From: Lepisosteus oculatus
Lineage: Eukaryota > Chordata > Actinopteri > Semionotiformes > Lepisosteidae
Length of the DNA: 64,000 nt
Assembly (NCBI RefSeq): GCF_040954835.1
Contig: NC_090696.1
Location: 62,216,222-62,280,221, forward strand
Reading direction: 5' to 3'
Position numbers and translations under genes: made by a program. The notes under the pieces were generated by a model, which saw only the letters and a program-made list of their open reading frames with translations, ran no database searches and had not been told where the DNA came from. Positions 51,915 through 63,447 of the stretch are shown piece by piece. Within the stretch, counting starts at the first letter, position 1, and each line of letters opens with the position of its first letter.

Positions 51915-52563
51915 AAAAAGATAGATACTTTATCGATCCCGTGAGGGAAATTGCAGTGCAACAGCAGCTTTACACAGACAACACAGCCACAGTGTAACGA
52001 ATGATACAATAATAATAATAGTACAATACATACAATACAATCAGTACAGTGAGGGGTGCACTAAAAGAGTTACTCACAGTCAGGACACACAAAGAACAAA
52101 CTAGAACAGAACAGTACGCAGAAAAATCGTATCACACATATGAATATAAATATAGATGTAAATATAGATATAGATATAAATATAAATGTATTGCACGGGT
52201 CCCTGGCATATATTGCACAAAAACTGTTGTAAACAGGAAAAGAAAGAGAACAGATGTAGCAGTAGATGTGTTCAGTCCAGAAACAGGTCACTGTCGATGT
52301 TGCCTCTGCCCAGACGCAAGGTGGATGCGTTGTACAGTCTTATGGCAGAAGGCAAGAATGACCTCCTGTAGCGCTCCCTGTCGCACCGTGGATGAATCAG
52401 TCTATTGCTGAACGTGCTCTTCATTTCTACAAGCCTGTCATGGGAGATGTTGTCCATGATGGCCTCTAGTTTGGACACCGTTCTCCTCTCAGCCACGACC
52501 TCCAAGGGGTCCTGGTCAGCCCAATGACAGAGCTTGCTCTCCTGATGAGCTTGTTCAGCCTTT
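51915..52563 (-). mobile_element. LINE 3' end with ORF C-terminus and UTR
   Basis: The minus strand reads RLIHPRCDRERYRRSFLPSA then IRLYN (near 52400-52330), the usual C-terminal motif of fish non-LTR retrotransposon ORFs. The 3' end is aaaagatagatactttatcg then atcccgtgagggaaatt (+ strand 51915), the familiar tail. Only the last few hundred bases of the element remain. A short GATATA-like tandem stretch lies at 52140-52185. Confidence 0.75.
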
Positions 52564-53037
52564 TAGAATCAATATATGCAAAAATGTATGAAGCAGAGTC
52601 TCAGAGGGAGTGAACATGAGTTGACGATTCCCTAATGTGTAGTGTCTTCTGTGATTAGAAGCTTATAATTTAGAGAAATGGCCCACACACAAAAGCTAAA
52701 ATTTACTTTAGTACCTAAATGGCTTAGCTCTGTTTGGTGGGAAATTATCGGTATAGACTGAAATGCTGACTGTCAGTTCTCTCATTTCTGTACAAACCAC
52801 ATGAGCGTATGCATACAAGAAATGAAATAAAAAAATTAAAAAGTGTTCTTAGAGAATTCAAGAATTTGAAAAATTACAGCTATTAGATTCTGAAGTCACT
52901 CCTGTTGGACGTGTAGCTGAACACTACATGGTTCCCAGCCTGAAGAAATGCAATAAGAAAATGTCCGGTCTGCATAAAATGTGTCAAGGAGCCAAAAGAG
53001 AAAAAACAACAAAGTAAGAAACATTCCTGTATTTCAG

Positions 53038-56000
53038 GGCTTTTAAACCTTTGGAAAATCTGCCTGTCTTGGCTCAAGCCAGTCCTCGACGTACCTTTCC
53101 AGCAGGCACTCCACAGAAGTGCGAGCTGAGTAAAGTCTCTCTAAAGGTGGGGAAGAAGACCCTGAACTCCCAGCCCTGCCTGGTTCTCCTGCGCCAGCAC
53201 AGCATGCGCTTCGGGGCACAAAGTAGCAGCCCTTTCTTCTGTAGAAACAACCCCCACCCGCGGAGAGTCCGCCACATGAAAGGTTAGTCAGCCCCACCCC
53301 ACCTTGTGCCAGCCACACTGGCTGTAAAGGGAACATTGAAGAGTCCAAAGACCTACACTGGTAACGTTTCGCGCTTCCCTGTAGCAAACAGTAACGCTAA
53401 CACCTGCGCAAACATCTGTTGACATCATGTGGGCTATACAGTATCTGATAGTATAACTCACCTCTTATGAAGGGAGAGAGCAAAAACAGAAAAAAGCAGG
53501 GAATTACAAATTGGTATGATTTTCTTTCCTAAGATTTGAATTAAAATGTCAAAATAAGTTCACAATACAAAAACATTTTGCTAATTGGTTAATGCATTGA
53601 CTTCAGTGATGGAAATATGTGTATGCACTCACATCTAGTGAAAAATACACATTTAAATACAATATACTCAACATTACTTGCTTGTAATTAATCCTTTTTG
53701 GGTTAACTAGCGGTTTTTAAGGAGCTGAATAACCTTGGTTTCGTAGGATATTTGATAATGAAATTATCAAACTAAATTTTCCGTTCCAGGCCTGAATGAC
53801 ATTCCAATTTGCACTGTGAATGATGAGGGCTATGGTCAGACGACACAGTACTGCTTGGGAAAGCCCATGTCACCTGAGAAATACCTTATATTGCAATGCA
53901 AAATCCCCAGCAGTGCAATGGGAACTCCCACCTCTTGCACAAGAGATACCATCAGTGGTCTGCAGCTCTTCCCATTCAAAGAGATGGATTTGCCTTCCCT
54001 GCAGTTATGTAAGTCATAAAAAGTGTAATATTTTACAAGTACACCATATGGAATGACTGATTTCACTTGGTAGGAATTAAGCCGAAAGTGAATCTAGACC
54101 AGTGATGGAACACATTAAGTGGAGTGAATTGCATGACATCACATCTAAATGCAATGATGAATTTTCTCAAAGGTCTGATTCTCATTAGCTTTTAACATTA
54201 TCTGTCTGAAATGGTGAGTCTCCTAGAAAATATATTTTTTTAACTTGTGAGTTTATCATGTAATCCTGTCTGAGTGATGATGGAATGTTTCCCATGCTCG
54301 TGTACTTTATTACTAAGAAATAAGTAAATGATCTATAGTTCCTGTCTAATATGAAGGGAATTCAAATATAAACTGCAGTGACATACTGTGCAATGCAATC
54401 ATAGAGTAAACATCTGTATTGGATCCCAGTGGCCAGAAGCACAATTAAGAGCAACTATTAACCATCTTTTAATAGACAGTGTGTCTTAAAGTCGCTTCTG
54501 TGCATAAATAGAAGTTCTTAACTGACGTTCATGGGAGATAACAAGAGGCAAAGCCAATTCTGTCCAGCTGTTTTAAATCATAATCTTTACAGACTTTCAT
54601 GATATACAACTACATACAATAGATCTCAAACAAACACCTCTTCTCACATTTGTTTTGCATATGGTACATCCAGCCTCCATTGCTTCAATCCATCAATGGT
54701 CCCCTTGCAATTTTTACTAAGCTTGAACAGTACTGAGCTAGAACTTGTTTAGAAGGATACAGATTTTTATTTTTCAGAAGTGGAAAAAATGTCCACTTCT
54801 TCCACAATTTTATTTCTAGACTAACATTAGACTCATAGATTAGGTGGTTGTACAAGTAATGAGAGGCAAATAGTCTGCTGTTGGTCCCTAAACTCAAATA
54901 AGTTCATGAGAGCTACTCCTTCACTGATAACCAACATGACCAAAGCTTATGCTGAATTAAGGAAACCGCATATGCTAGTAAAAGTCTTGCTTCATCTCAA
55001 ACCTTTAACTATACTACAAAAACACCACTTTGTGATGAGTATAATGTTAGAGCTCGATGACCCTAGGTCATGTTTTGAATCTTCCTCTTGATTTAACGAC
55101 ATAAAAGGCTTATTTATAAAACAAACTGAGTGCTGGAATAAATGATAACTACTTGGTAAGGGGTCATGTTTTGACACTCGTTCCAGGAAATTTAACCGAT
55201 GTCACATTCGACACGGAGTTTAACGTAATTGGCAATTCAACAAAAACAAATAAGACAAAGGATGTTGGACACCCCAGCTTCAAATGGCAAAAAGTCATCA
55301 GCAATGTTGTTAAAAAGCAAAAGGATGACATTTGTGTCTTTATCACATGTTAACGAAGTGTCAGAAGCCTGGAGAGAGGAACTGAGAGACCTAGCAGAGA
55401 AGGCAGGACTGCTCAATCCAACAAAACCTGAAAGAGGTGAATATGTATAGTTTTTAAGGGCTCTCATCTTTTTTTCTGTATAAAAAGTAGAACCTTTCTT
55501 AACTGATTAGCGAACTAACTTTCTTAATTGATGTGATCAGCTGAGCACAATCTGGACATCAGCTTCAAAGTACAGGAAACCATATTCTGCCACCATCGTA
55601 GTCATCTAATTCTTTTTACTATCATTCTTTTTTCCCCCTTTTCTACAAAAGATTTTTGTACAAAACATAAGGCAAATTCCAATAATCCAGACTTGAATAA
55701 TGCAAATCAGAAGAATAAAATGCCATTACTTTAGAGTTGCCAGAATATATTCTTTGCTTATATAACTCTCTCCCAAATGAGTAACACTGGATTATAAGTG
55801 ATCTATGTACAGTATGCCTATGAAAAGGCCCCGTTGTTCAGTCTCTCCAGGTAGTGGCACAGCTTCATCAACACGTTCTGGGTCCCAACAATCCAGCCCT
55901 CTGATTGGACGAAATGGCTCAAGGGAAGAGGAAGTAAATTTGAATCAGGAATTGCTGGTGAGCACTTTTGATCAAATTGTGTGTCCACCGTCCACATGTG

Positions 56001-59000
56001 TGCCATGTGCTTTCTACCTGTATACACAGAGTGGTAACAAATAGGAATGTTCAGTGTAAAGCAAAGAGAAGACATTGTCCACAATATTTCAAAAAGCTAA
56101 AAATAGAGAAATACTAAAAGCCTGTGATCCACCGGTATCATATTAATAGAATTATCATTATAGATTTATTAAGAGTTTCATTGAACCAAAGACATGCTAT
56201 TGAATATAATTGAGTTTATATTTTATTTCCCTTCTGTAAAAACTTTTTTGGAAAAAGGTGGTTCCAGATTAACTCTTTAACAATTTTCCCTGCAAGCCAC
56301 TGGTAAGGCCTGTCTAATATGTCTTATATTTTGTTTCTAGTCTCTGAGCTCTAAATATCATGACAGTTAAGTACCTGGTACTGTAATTAAGTTGAAATGT
56401 TTGAGTTGTTTGATTTGGATCTCAAAACGCAAATGGTTTTAACCATCAAAAATCAGAGTTAATTGGTCAAAAACTTTATAGCTTAGTTTACTCTTTACTC
56501 ATTGCTATTATTATACTGTAATTATTAATAATTAGTAATGTGCATGATCATTTTCCTTGCCCTTTTCTTTTCTATACCTTCAATGCATAGATCATTGACA
56601 TGCTATGCCAGATACTCCAGACAGACACCATTGCAGCTGTTCAACACTGGCTTCTGACTGCAGGCCAGAGAGGTAGGGTGAAACTTCAGACCACTTTACT
56701 TTACAGAGTTTACAGATTCTGACTGACAGATTAGTATAACAAACAATAAAAAGGTATTGGCATATGTTGAAAAGGGTTTCAAACATCTTTAGAAAAAGAT
56801 GTTTAAAAAATGTAATTGAACCTTATTTAGATTTCAACACATTGCCACCGTGAAAATCTGGTTTCAGCAGGGACACCAGAACCTCACAGAGATGAGACCA
56901 GATGAAAAGGTGCAAAAAATGGAGACATTTTTGAGTACATTTAACAGAACATCAGAAATGAGTTTCTAATTTTGTCAGTTTTCCTAATTGTGTTTTATTC
57001 AATATCTTATATTTACAGGTGAATTAATTTACTAATATAGTCATAGTAACCTATCATAATCTATATTTCCTTTTTGTGTGGAATCCTGAATATTGGAATT
57101 AAACATCTGTTATTCAGGAATAACACTCCAATTGTAGCTACAGTGTCACGGATGTCGGAAAGGACGAACCGTAGAATGGCAGGAGAGCGAAAAGACCCTC
57201 TGCGTAGCAGCGAGACGGGGGTTAGCCCGGGCTCAGCTGTTCAGGGAATGCCGTATAGAAACCTATGCCCTCAGGTAGCGGACGTGGGGCGACCTGGAGC
57301 TAGGCAGGTCTCAGGACATCCGAACGTCAATGCTGAGCCAAGGCAGACTGAAAGATCCGGAAATATATAGCCCCAGAGAGAGAGAAACACAGGGAGGACA
57401 GCAAAGAACCGGAAATGAGAGACAGGACAGAGAAGGAGCGCCCTCTGGCTCCAGAGGGCGTGACATACAGAATTTGTAGAGATATTATTGATCATCATTT
57501 TTTACCCATGCCCACACACATCATAGTCTATTTTTTTTTGGAAAAATATGCTTCTTTCTCTCTACTGTTGAACGTCATTTGCTAATATCTGCTGTTGGGT
57601 GTCGATGATGTTGCTGGTTTCCATGCCCATGCTTACATAAGCGCAAAATGTGACAAATCAACAAATCATGTTGGCAACCACAGCAGAGCAATGTATTCCT
57701 CCCCATGAATGTCTAACGTTCCCTGTTTCAGAAAAGGAGCTGGTGCTGAACATCATTCGTGCAGCCATAGGTAAAGAGGGTTTTCATCTAAAGAAAAGCT
57801 CAGAGGAGAATCAGGTGGTTTTAGTGGAACTTGAGTCTCGCTCTTCAGTCTCTCGATCACCCTCTATTTATGGAGCTCCAAGCAGCAGGTATTGAAATCT
57901 TTGAATCCCAAGCACAATCACCACAGGCAACCAACAAGTTCTGTGTCAGTCGCCTATGAGCCTAAAATGAAAGTATCTGCATTTCAGGGCAATATACAGT
58001 GCCTTCTTTTATCCTCTATTTCCATGTCTTTGTTGTCTAATATTTTGCATGGATGCATGCTTATTACTTTGTATGACATATAGGGTAGAAATATATAAAT
58101 CCAATAAAAGACTTGTTTTGCTGTATTTAAAATACCTCCAATAACATAACCTTTTCCCCAGCAGTGTACAATTTAATGATGTATAAGAATCTAAAACTTA
58201 ATTAAAAATTAATTAAATTTTCTTTGCTTTTCTTTTAACAGACTATATCCTTCTCAAATCCTAAGCTGTGATTCAGGTAAAACTTGAATATTCCTAAAGT
58301 ATGTATAATTCATATGTAAATTTCACACACAGTTAATTACACTAAAATTATCCAAATTATTTTTTTCTATTAGTTTAAGATCCCTCTTTTAAGAGGTTTG
58401 TTCTAAATGGTAACTAATTACATTTTTAATTGTCTCATCATTCTGATACTCTCATGCTGCTCTTGATTTAAAGTGATGTCATTTTATGTGATCTCCGCAT
58501 TTTGAGATTAGAGTTACCATCGTGGCTGGCAAAAAAAAACATGATATTCACCTGATTTAAAGAGGAAGTATTTCTTTAACAAAAAATAGGATCGCCGATT
58601 TTTAGATCGCCAATAGAATCCCCTTGTTACAAACCCTCCCAATGTGGAAACACCATTTGTGTTTTTCGTGTCTTGGAGCACTGCCTTGAACCCTGCAACC
58701 GCACACGGGAACAAATGATAACAGAGGTTCAACACTGATTGGAGGAGAGATGAGTCTCTTACACAAACTCAATCCTGCAAGTACCCATGAGGCCACAGAA
58801 ACACTTTTATCCTGAAAAAATAAGCAGCAGAGAAGAATGAAGTAAAATATTCACTTAAAAAATGGTCTGTGTTTTTAAGGGAAAACGGAAAACTCCAGGA
58901 AGCATACAGAGAGGTCGTCATCGGCAACTACACAAGATAGCTGTACCACCGAAAGGCAGACAAACCCGAGAACGCTGACCAGCCCAAGCATCTGCAACCT

Positions 59001-59133
59001 GACATTAAATAAAAAGGTTGTATTCCGTTACAGCAAGAAACTGACATCACCTCATGACCGCGCGGCAGCATTTCAGGCCCTGAGGAAAGCAGAGGAATGC
59101 ACACAAAAAAGTGGTTCAAAGCCAACCTCTTGA
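53038..59133 (+). CDS. C4orf17 homologue, uncharacterised protein (5' end and one exon boundary unresolved)
   Basis: The function is unknown. Exons supported by splice sites and frame: 53038-53282, 53790-54008, 55278 or 55302-55436, 55851-55957, 56591-56672, 57732-57888, 58242-58276, 58880-59133 (stop TGA 59131-59133). The first encodes FFCRNNPHPRRVRHMK and joins GLNDIPICTVNDEGYGQ, which resembles the start of human C4orf17. Exons 55851-57888 give NQELLIIDMLCQILQTDT, HWLLTAGQRE and KELVLNIIRAAIGK, a helical block that also matches the human protein. The rest is Ser/Thr-rich and looks disordered. There is no signal peptide, membrane segment or catalytic motif. The exon at 53038 begins in phase 2 after tatttcag, so an upstream exon is expected. 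The first internal ATG is near 53203, just before the conserved block. At the third exon the strong acceptor (cgttccag, 55179-55186) gives an immediate stop; weaker in-exon acceptors keep frame. TRMT10A is convergent 1.5 kb downstream, as in human. Confidence 0.8.
54755..54840. repeat. Second copy of the 30028-30110 repeat
   Basis: The text atacagatttttatttttca then gaagtggaaaaaatgtccac aligns with the copy in HADH intron 7. It sits in an intron of the C4orf17 homologue. The element class is unknown. Confidence 0.45.
57144..57465. mobile_element. Solo LTR with 5-bp target duplication
   Basis: The 322-bp element begins tgtcacggatgtcggaaag and ends ccagagggcgtgaca, giving TG...CA ends with TGTCACG/CGTGACA inverted termini. 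It is flanked by perfect 5-bp direct repeats TACAG at 57139-57143 and 57466-57470. It is GC-rich in an AT-rich intron of the C4orf17 homologue and has a TATA-like aaatatatag near 57360. A perfect 10-bp hairpin (cgccctctgg ctc ccagagggcg) is present just before the 3' end. There is no internal coding region, so it is a solo LTR left by recombination. The superfamily is not resolved. Confidence 0.85.
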
Positions 59134-60672
59134 ATATTATGAAATGAAGACCTAAAAAAATACTGGAGTAAAGGAAAAACATCTCACTCTAAACATCATT
59201 TTTTGGAAGCCATTTTATTTTGATGGATAGCAACATCTGAGTTTAGATTTAGATTTGCGTTTTACTTCTTCCATGACAAGTGCTATGCTACATATATAGT
59301 GCCAGCCCCCAAACCAAATATTTATGAACTCATACAGACATGGTCATACGAACTGGGAAACCTTGGCAAAACAATGCTCTGAGTAGAAAATATTCTTTCT
59401 TAGAACTCATTCAAAGCATCGAAACCATGTTAAAAATAGCTGCATCCATATTATCTTAAATGCAAATTATTTTATCAGTGATGAAATTCAAATAACATAT
59501 CATAGGCTATAGAAGAATTCTGGCAGAAATAGAACATATTCTTATTTGAGCTTTTGTTCCCCAGTATTTTTAATTTGAAATAAACCTTCTTGGGCAGTAT
59601 GGTGGCACAGCTGTTACTACTGCTGCCTTGCAGCACTGGGGCCCCAGCCTGAGACCTGGGGTGATCTCTGTGTGGAGTTTGTCTGTTCTCCCCCAGGTGC
59701 TCCAGTTTCCTCCCACACTCCAAGGACATACTGATAAGTTTAGTGGCTTCTGGGAAAATTAGGCCTAGGTGTGAGTGTGTGTATATCTGTGTCTCTGTCT
59801 GGCTTATGATGCCTGTTGCTTGCCAAGATAGGCTCTGGCTCTTCCATGACCCTAAATTGGAAGAAGGGGTTAGAAGGGGGTGAATGGATCATCCTTTTCT
59901 ACTACTTTATAGTCAACAACTTTATAAGTAATATCTCAGCAGTATCCCATATAGATTAAAAATGTTTTATTTTCAGAATATTATTGTATATTTCTCTTCT
60001 GCATGGCAGAATGCTTACTTTTTATGCAGTTTTGATTATTATGAAGGTGGATATTTACAATATAAAAAATGTTCAGGACTGATGTCAAGAAAATAACAGG
60101 TTTAAAACAACCAATAGGCTCATTGATATATTGCCTGTAACATGGCTTAATTATATATGGCAATTGGGAATACATCATAACCTTAGCTATCACTGTACTC
60201 AAAATTACTTCAAGAATAACTGGAAGAAGTCTTTTCTGTGACTTAAGCCAATGTCTTTGTTGTACACTGTACAAGCAAGTTCTTAACATAAATTGGCAGT
60301 ATTAAAATAACACAAATTACATACAAATAATTTTAAAGAGAGGTTAAACAAATCAATCATTTTAAGTTAAAAATCAAAGATAAATGGAACCACAACACTT
60401 CAGCACCTTTGCAGAAGATCCAAAAGAAGATAAATTCTTTTGCTTGCATGTACAGGAAATTCATGGCCCATGAATGCATATATTAAAAATCAGGTATAAG
60501 GCAGGTCAACAAATGCACTACAGGCACCACACATTTTGTTGCTCGTGTTCCTTAATTCATGTCACAAACAAAAAAATAGCCCCTCATTCTGTAGATTCAG
60601 TAAATACAACTCTGTGAATATCTGCTACTTATTGAAAAAGAAAATGTTCAGGGTCTCTATAGCGTTGTTTGC
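59134..60672. other. C4orf17-homologue / TRMT10A convergent intergenic region
   Basis: This tail-to-tail gap includes both 3' UTRs and one SINE (59588-59889). On the minus strand AATAAA (TTTATT at 59966-59971 on +) is a possible TRMT10A poly(A) signal. Nothing else was recognised. Confidence 0.45.
59588..59889 (+). repeat. tRNA-derived SINE, third copy of the 35188 family
   Basis: The text cttgggcagtatggtggcac then agctgttactactgctgcct is the head. The text ctccagtttcctcccacact and gataggctctggctcttcca are body and 3' part. It is more diverged than the 35188 copy; the B box is disrupted. Confidence 0.75.
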
Positions 60673-63447
60673 CTATGCTGCGGTTCCTTCCCTGGGTGAC
60701 TCTTCCGAATTGTTGCGGCTCACTTCCTCGTAGCTCTGGTCTTGTTTTCCTTGTTTGCTCTGCACATCAGCGTCAGAGTTTGGTGCGACAGTGTTGCCTG
60801 TTTCTGAGTCACTGTCCGAGTCGAGCGACTCCTGCTCTTCGCCTTTGTCCGGAGAGGTGTCCTGAGCCAGGCTGCCCTCATGTCCCACTGGCACTGCCCC
60901 TTTCCGCTGAGGCAGGACGGTGAAGAAGGCCTCCTTCCAGTCTTTCTTCTCCAAGTACGCCAGTATGATCTCAAACACTGTAAGAGAAGAATCCCCTTGT
61001 CACTCGCACGTGCATGGGTGGCGACCTAACTGACTCGGGAGTTCATGTTGACTCATCGTTTTCCTACACCAGACACTGGTAAGAAGCAACAGAAAAGCCT
61101 TTAATAAACTGAAAACGTAGAGTGTGAAAAAAGTAGAATTTAAATAAAAGTAAACAAGATTAACAATCCTTTTGTGGGACTACACTTAAAATACTGAGTG
61201 TACAATCGATTATCACACTTTGACAACCCTCGTCCAGTAGAGCACTAGTGTTTCCTGGTATTCAGTATAGCTAGTCTCTGAGGAATTTACCGTTATTGGA
61301 TTAAGCATGTACTTCATTAGGGGGAATTAACATGCTCATTTACCATTCAAGGCTACCAATAAAATCTGCAGAATAATAGCTTTTCATGATTGGGCTTCAG
61401 GCCCCTGCACTATGAAAAGGGCTTTTTTGCCCCTAGAAAAGTACAAAAAACGCAACCAGAATCATTCCTAGATAGGATGACCTATTTCTCATCGGGTTTT
61501 AGATTGTGAGAGGGCCTGATACAAATATTTGCAAAGTGAAACCAAAGAAATGTTTTATGATCATCATCAGAGAAGGCAGAAGTGATGAGGAAGTGTGGGA
61601 AACAAGCCAGCCATTTTCACACAGCTAATTCAGTAGGACACTTTGAGAAATGTCTCGATGGAATTCAAATCAAATGACATTCTTGTTCTTCCATGCACAA
61701 CCTTTTATTTTTGTTCATTTTTTGGTACCTAAATACTATTTGCAGTAATAACGGTAAATCAGGAACTCTGAGGGTATGCGAGTTTCCATCCATTAATAGA
61801 AATGATAAGAGGAATTAAAAGTATGGCTTTGCAAATTCTACACTGCAATATGCAGTGGGACATCTCACCATGGTTAACTGCCAAAACCTTTCGGCTGTTC
61901 ATCTTCACAAAGTTGCAAAGCGGAAGCTGAGCATGGTTGATCCCCAGGTCCTGAGCCTTCTGATAGGTAATTCCCTGTGACAAAGGTCAAGGTTAAGCTT
62001 GTAATAAACTGATGTAGAAGACCTATACTCCATGCTAAAAAGAGAAGAAAAGAAACACAACGTTTTGGCTGTGGAGCCTTCTTTGGGTGTGTGAAGAAGA
62101 CCCAAAGACACCTGAAGAAGGCTCCACAGCCGAAACATTGTTTATTTTCTTTTCTATTTAGTATGGAATAAACTTTTACTTTGCAGCCTACGCATACTGA
62201 TGCAGCTTCCTACTTGACCTATACTCAGTCAAATGAAGTGTTCTGAATTTTTGGGGTTTTTTCCCCCAACATACCACCTTTTTAAAATGAAATTAGCACT
62301 CATTGCATCTAGGTAACCACGTCAGACGTCTCAGCCAATAAATGTAGAAAAAACATGCACAATCATATGCGAATAAGCTAAACTGCAGTTCACTGACTGA
62401 TCTGTTGCTAAACTGCAGAACAGAAATACAAGTTAAAGGGATACTGCAAAGCTATTTTTATATTTTGAGGTTAGAAACCTAAAAAAAAAACAGCCTAACA
62501 CAAGTGTAAGGAAGATCACAGAGGGCCAGATAAAGTTTTAAAGATTTTGTTGATGGCAGCTCACGTGAATAGTACCTTATGGTGATTGTGGTCCACAAGT
62601 CCTCCAATAACATAAGCTTTTGACTCCTCCAGCTCCTGTAGCACATTTGGCGAGTCAGATGTTAAATACACCAGATCTTCTTTGTTCAAGATTTCACTGA
62701 AATGCTCCGACTTGATGTTGATGTCCTTAGTGATGCATAGATAAGAGATCCTGATTAACAACTGCTACATAAGAGACAAGCTATTTATCTCTAAGCTTTA
62801 TGATCTTCAAGATCTTGTTTCTTAACAATGTAATAGTATAGAAATAGAACGAAATATACTTTTTTGATTAAGTTAACAAGTATGCATTTAACTCAAGTCT
62901 TGACTTGTTAAATTTATTTAACTGAAATAACATCCTGCACAACTTTGTCACTTATAGAAACTAATCCAAGGGTAGCCTTTAAAACCCACATGCTCGTGAC
63001 TCTCCGAGAACAGGGTTTTGAAGCAAAGGAAGAACACATGAAAATGGACATGAGAGGTGAGAGCAAGTGCAAATGAAAGGAAATCTCGGGGATAACTTAT
63101 CGTATTTATCTACTAAAAGCGAAAATCAATTTCTAATACTCTTATTGAACTAAATAAAAATATTTCACCATTTATACTGCATCCAATTCATCTGCCTACA
63201 TAAATGGAACATTTTATGTACACCACACCACAGAAAACCTAAGACATTCAGTAGCAAAAACAGTTTTCATCGGCCCAGTTAATCTTTTATTTTATTTTCT
63301 TTCACACTAAATGCAGCAGTCATTCTAACAGTACCACAAAGCCTACATTTGTAACAAAGAAAAATATCCTACCTTCCAATTAACCCATCCTTTGTTGCTT
63401 TCGTCCATGTTCTGTTTTAACTGTCCACCGTGGCTGGTGAGATAAAA
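60673..63447 (-). CDS. trmt10a: TRMT10A, tRNA guanine-9 N1-methyltransferase (C-terminal 4 exons; 5' part outside window)
   Basis: TRMT10A methylates N1 of guanosine 9 in tRNAs using S-adenosylmethionine and a SPOUT fold. Exons in gene order: 63447-63373, 62725-62576, 61974-61869, 60977-60673 (stop TAG 60675-60673), all in frame. They encode [20 protein letters not shown], then [20 protein letters not shown], then [14 protein letters not shown] with the conserved Asp of the VDHN loop. These continue into [20 protein letters not shown] and [20 protein letters not shown] followed by LPQRKGA. The C-terminal tail is acidic and Ser-rich ([12 protein letters not shown]), as in mammalian TRMT10A. 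That tail and GLVDHNHHK favour TRMT10A over TRMT10B/C. The N-terminal basic region and first SPOUT strands are beyond position 64000. Intron 61975-62575 holds an inverted repeat. Confidence 0.95.
62020..62170. repeat. Fold-back inverted repeat of a LINE/SINE-type tail
   Basis: The left arm (about 62029-62079) reads aaacacaacgttttggctgt then ggagccttcttt. The right arm (about 62113-62166) reads aagaaggctccacagccgaa then acattgtttattttc, the near-perfect reverse complement. A central segment of about 35 bp separates them. Both arms are the common fish repeat text with a gaagaaggctccacagccgaaac-like core, inserted head to head in a TRMT10A intron. Confidence 0.8.

Larger units (their letters stand above)
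46441..53037. other. CYP2U1 to C4orf17-homologue intergenic region, repeat-rich
   Basis: This is a head-to-head interval of about 6.6 kb. It contains a degenerate LINE (47650-49070), a 5S-derived SINE (50075-50450) and a LINE 3' end (51915-52563). The missing 5' exon of the C4orf17 homologue may also be here; none could be fixed. Confidence 0.5.

Noticed and set aside
57074-57370. 98-codon + strand frame
   Set aside because: It is created by the GC-rich solo LTR in an intron.
60673-63447. TRMT10B or TRMT10C identity
   Set aside because: The GLVDHNHHK segment, acidic Ser-rich tail and C4orf17 neighbour fit TRMT10A.
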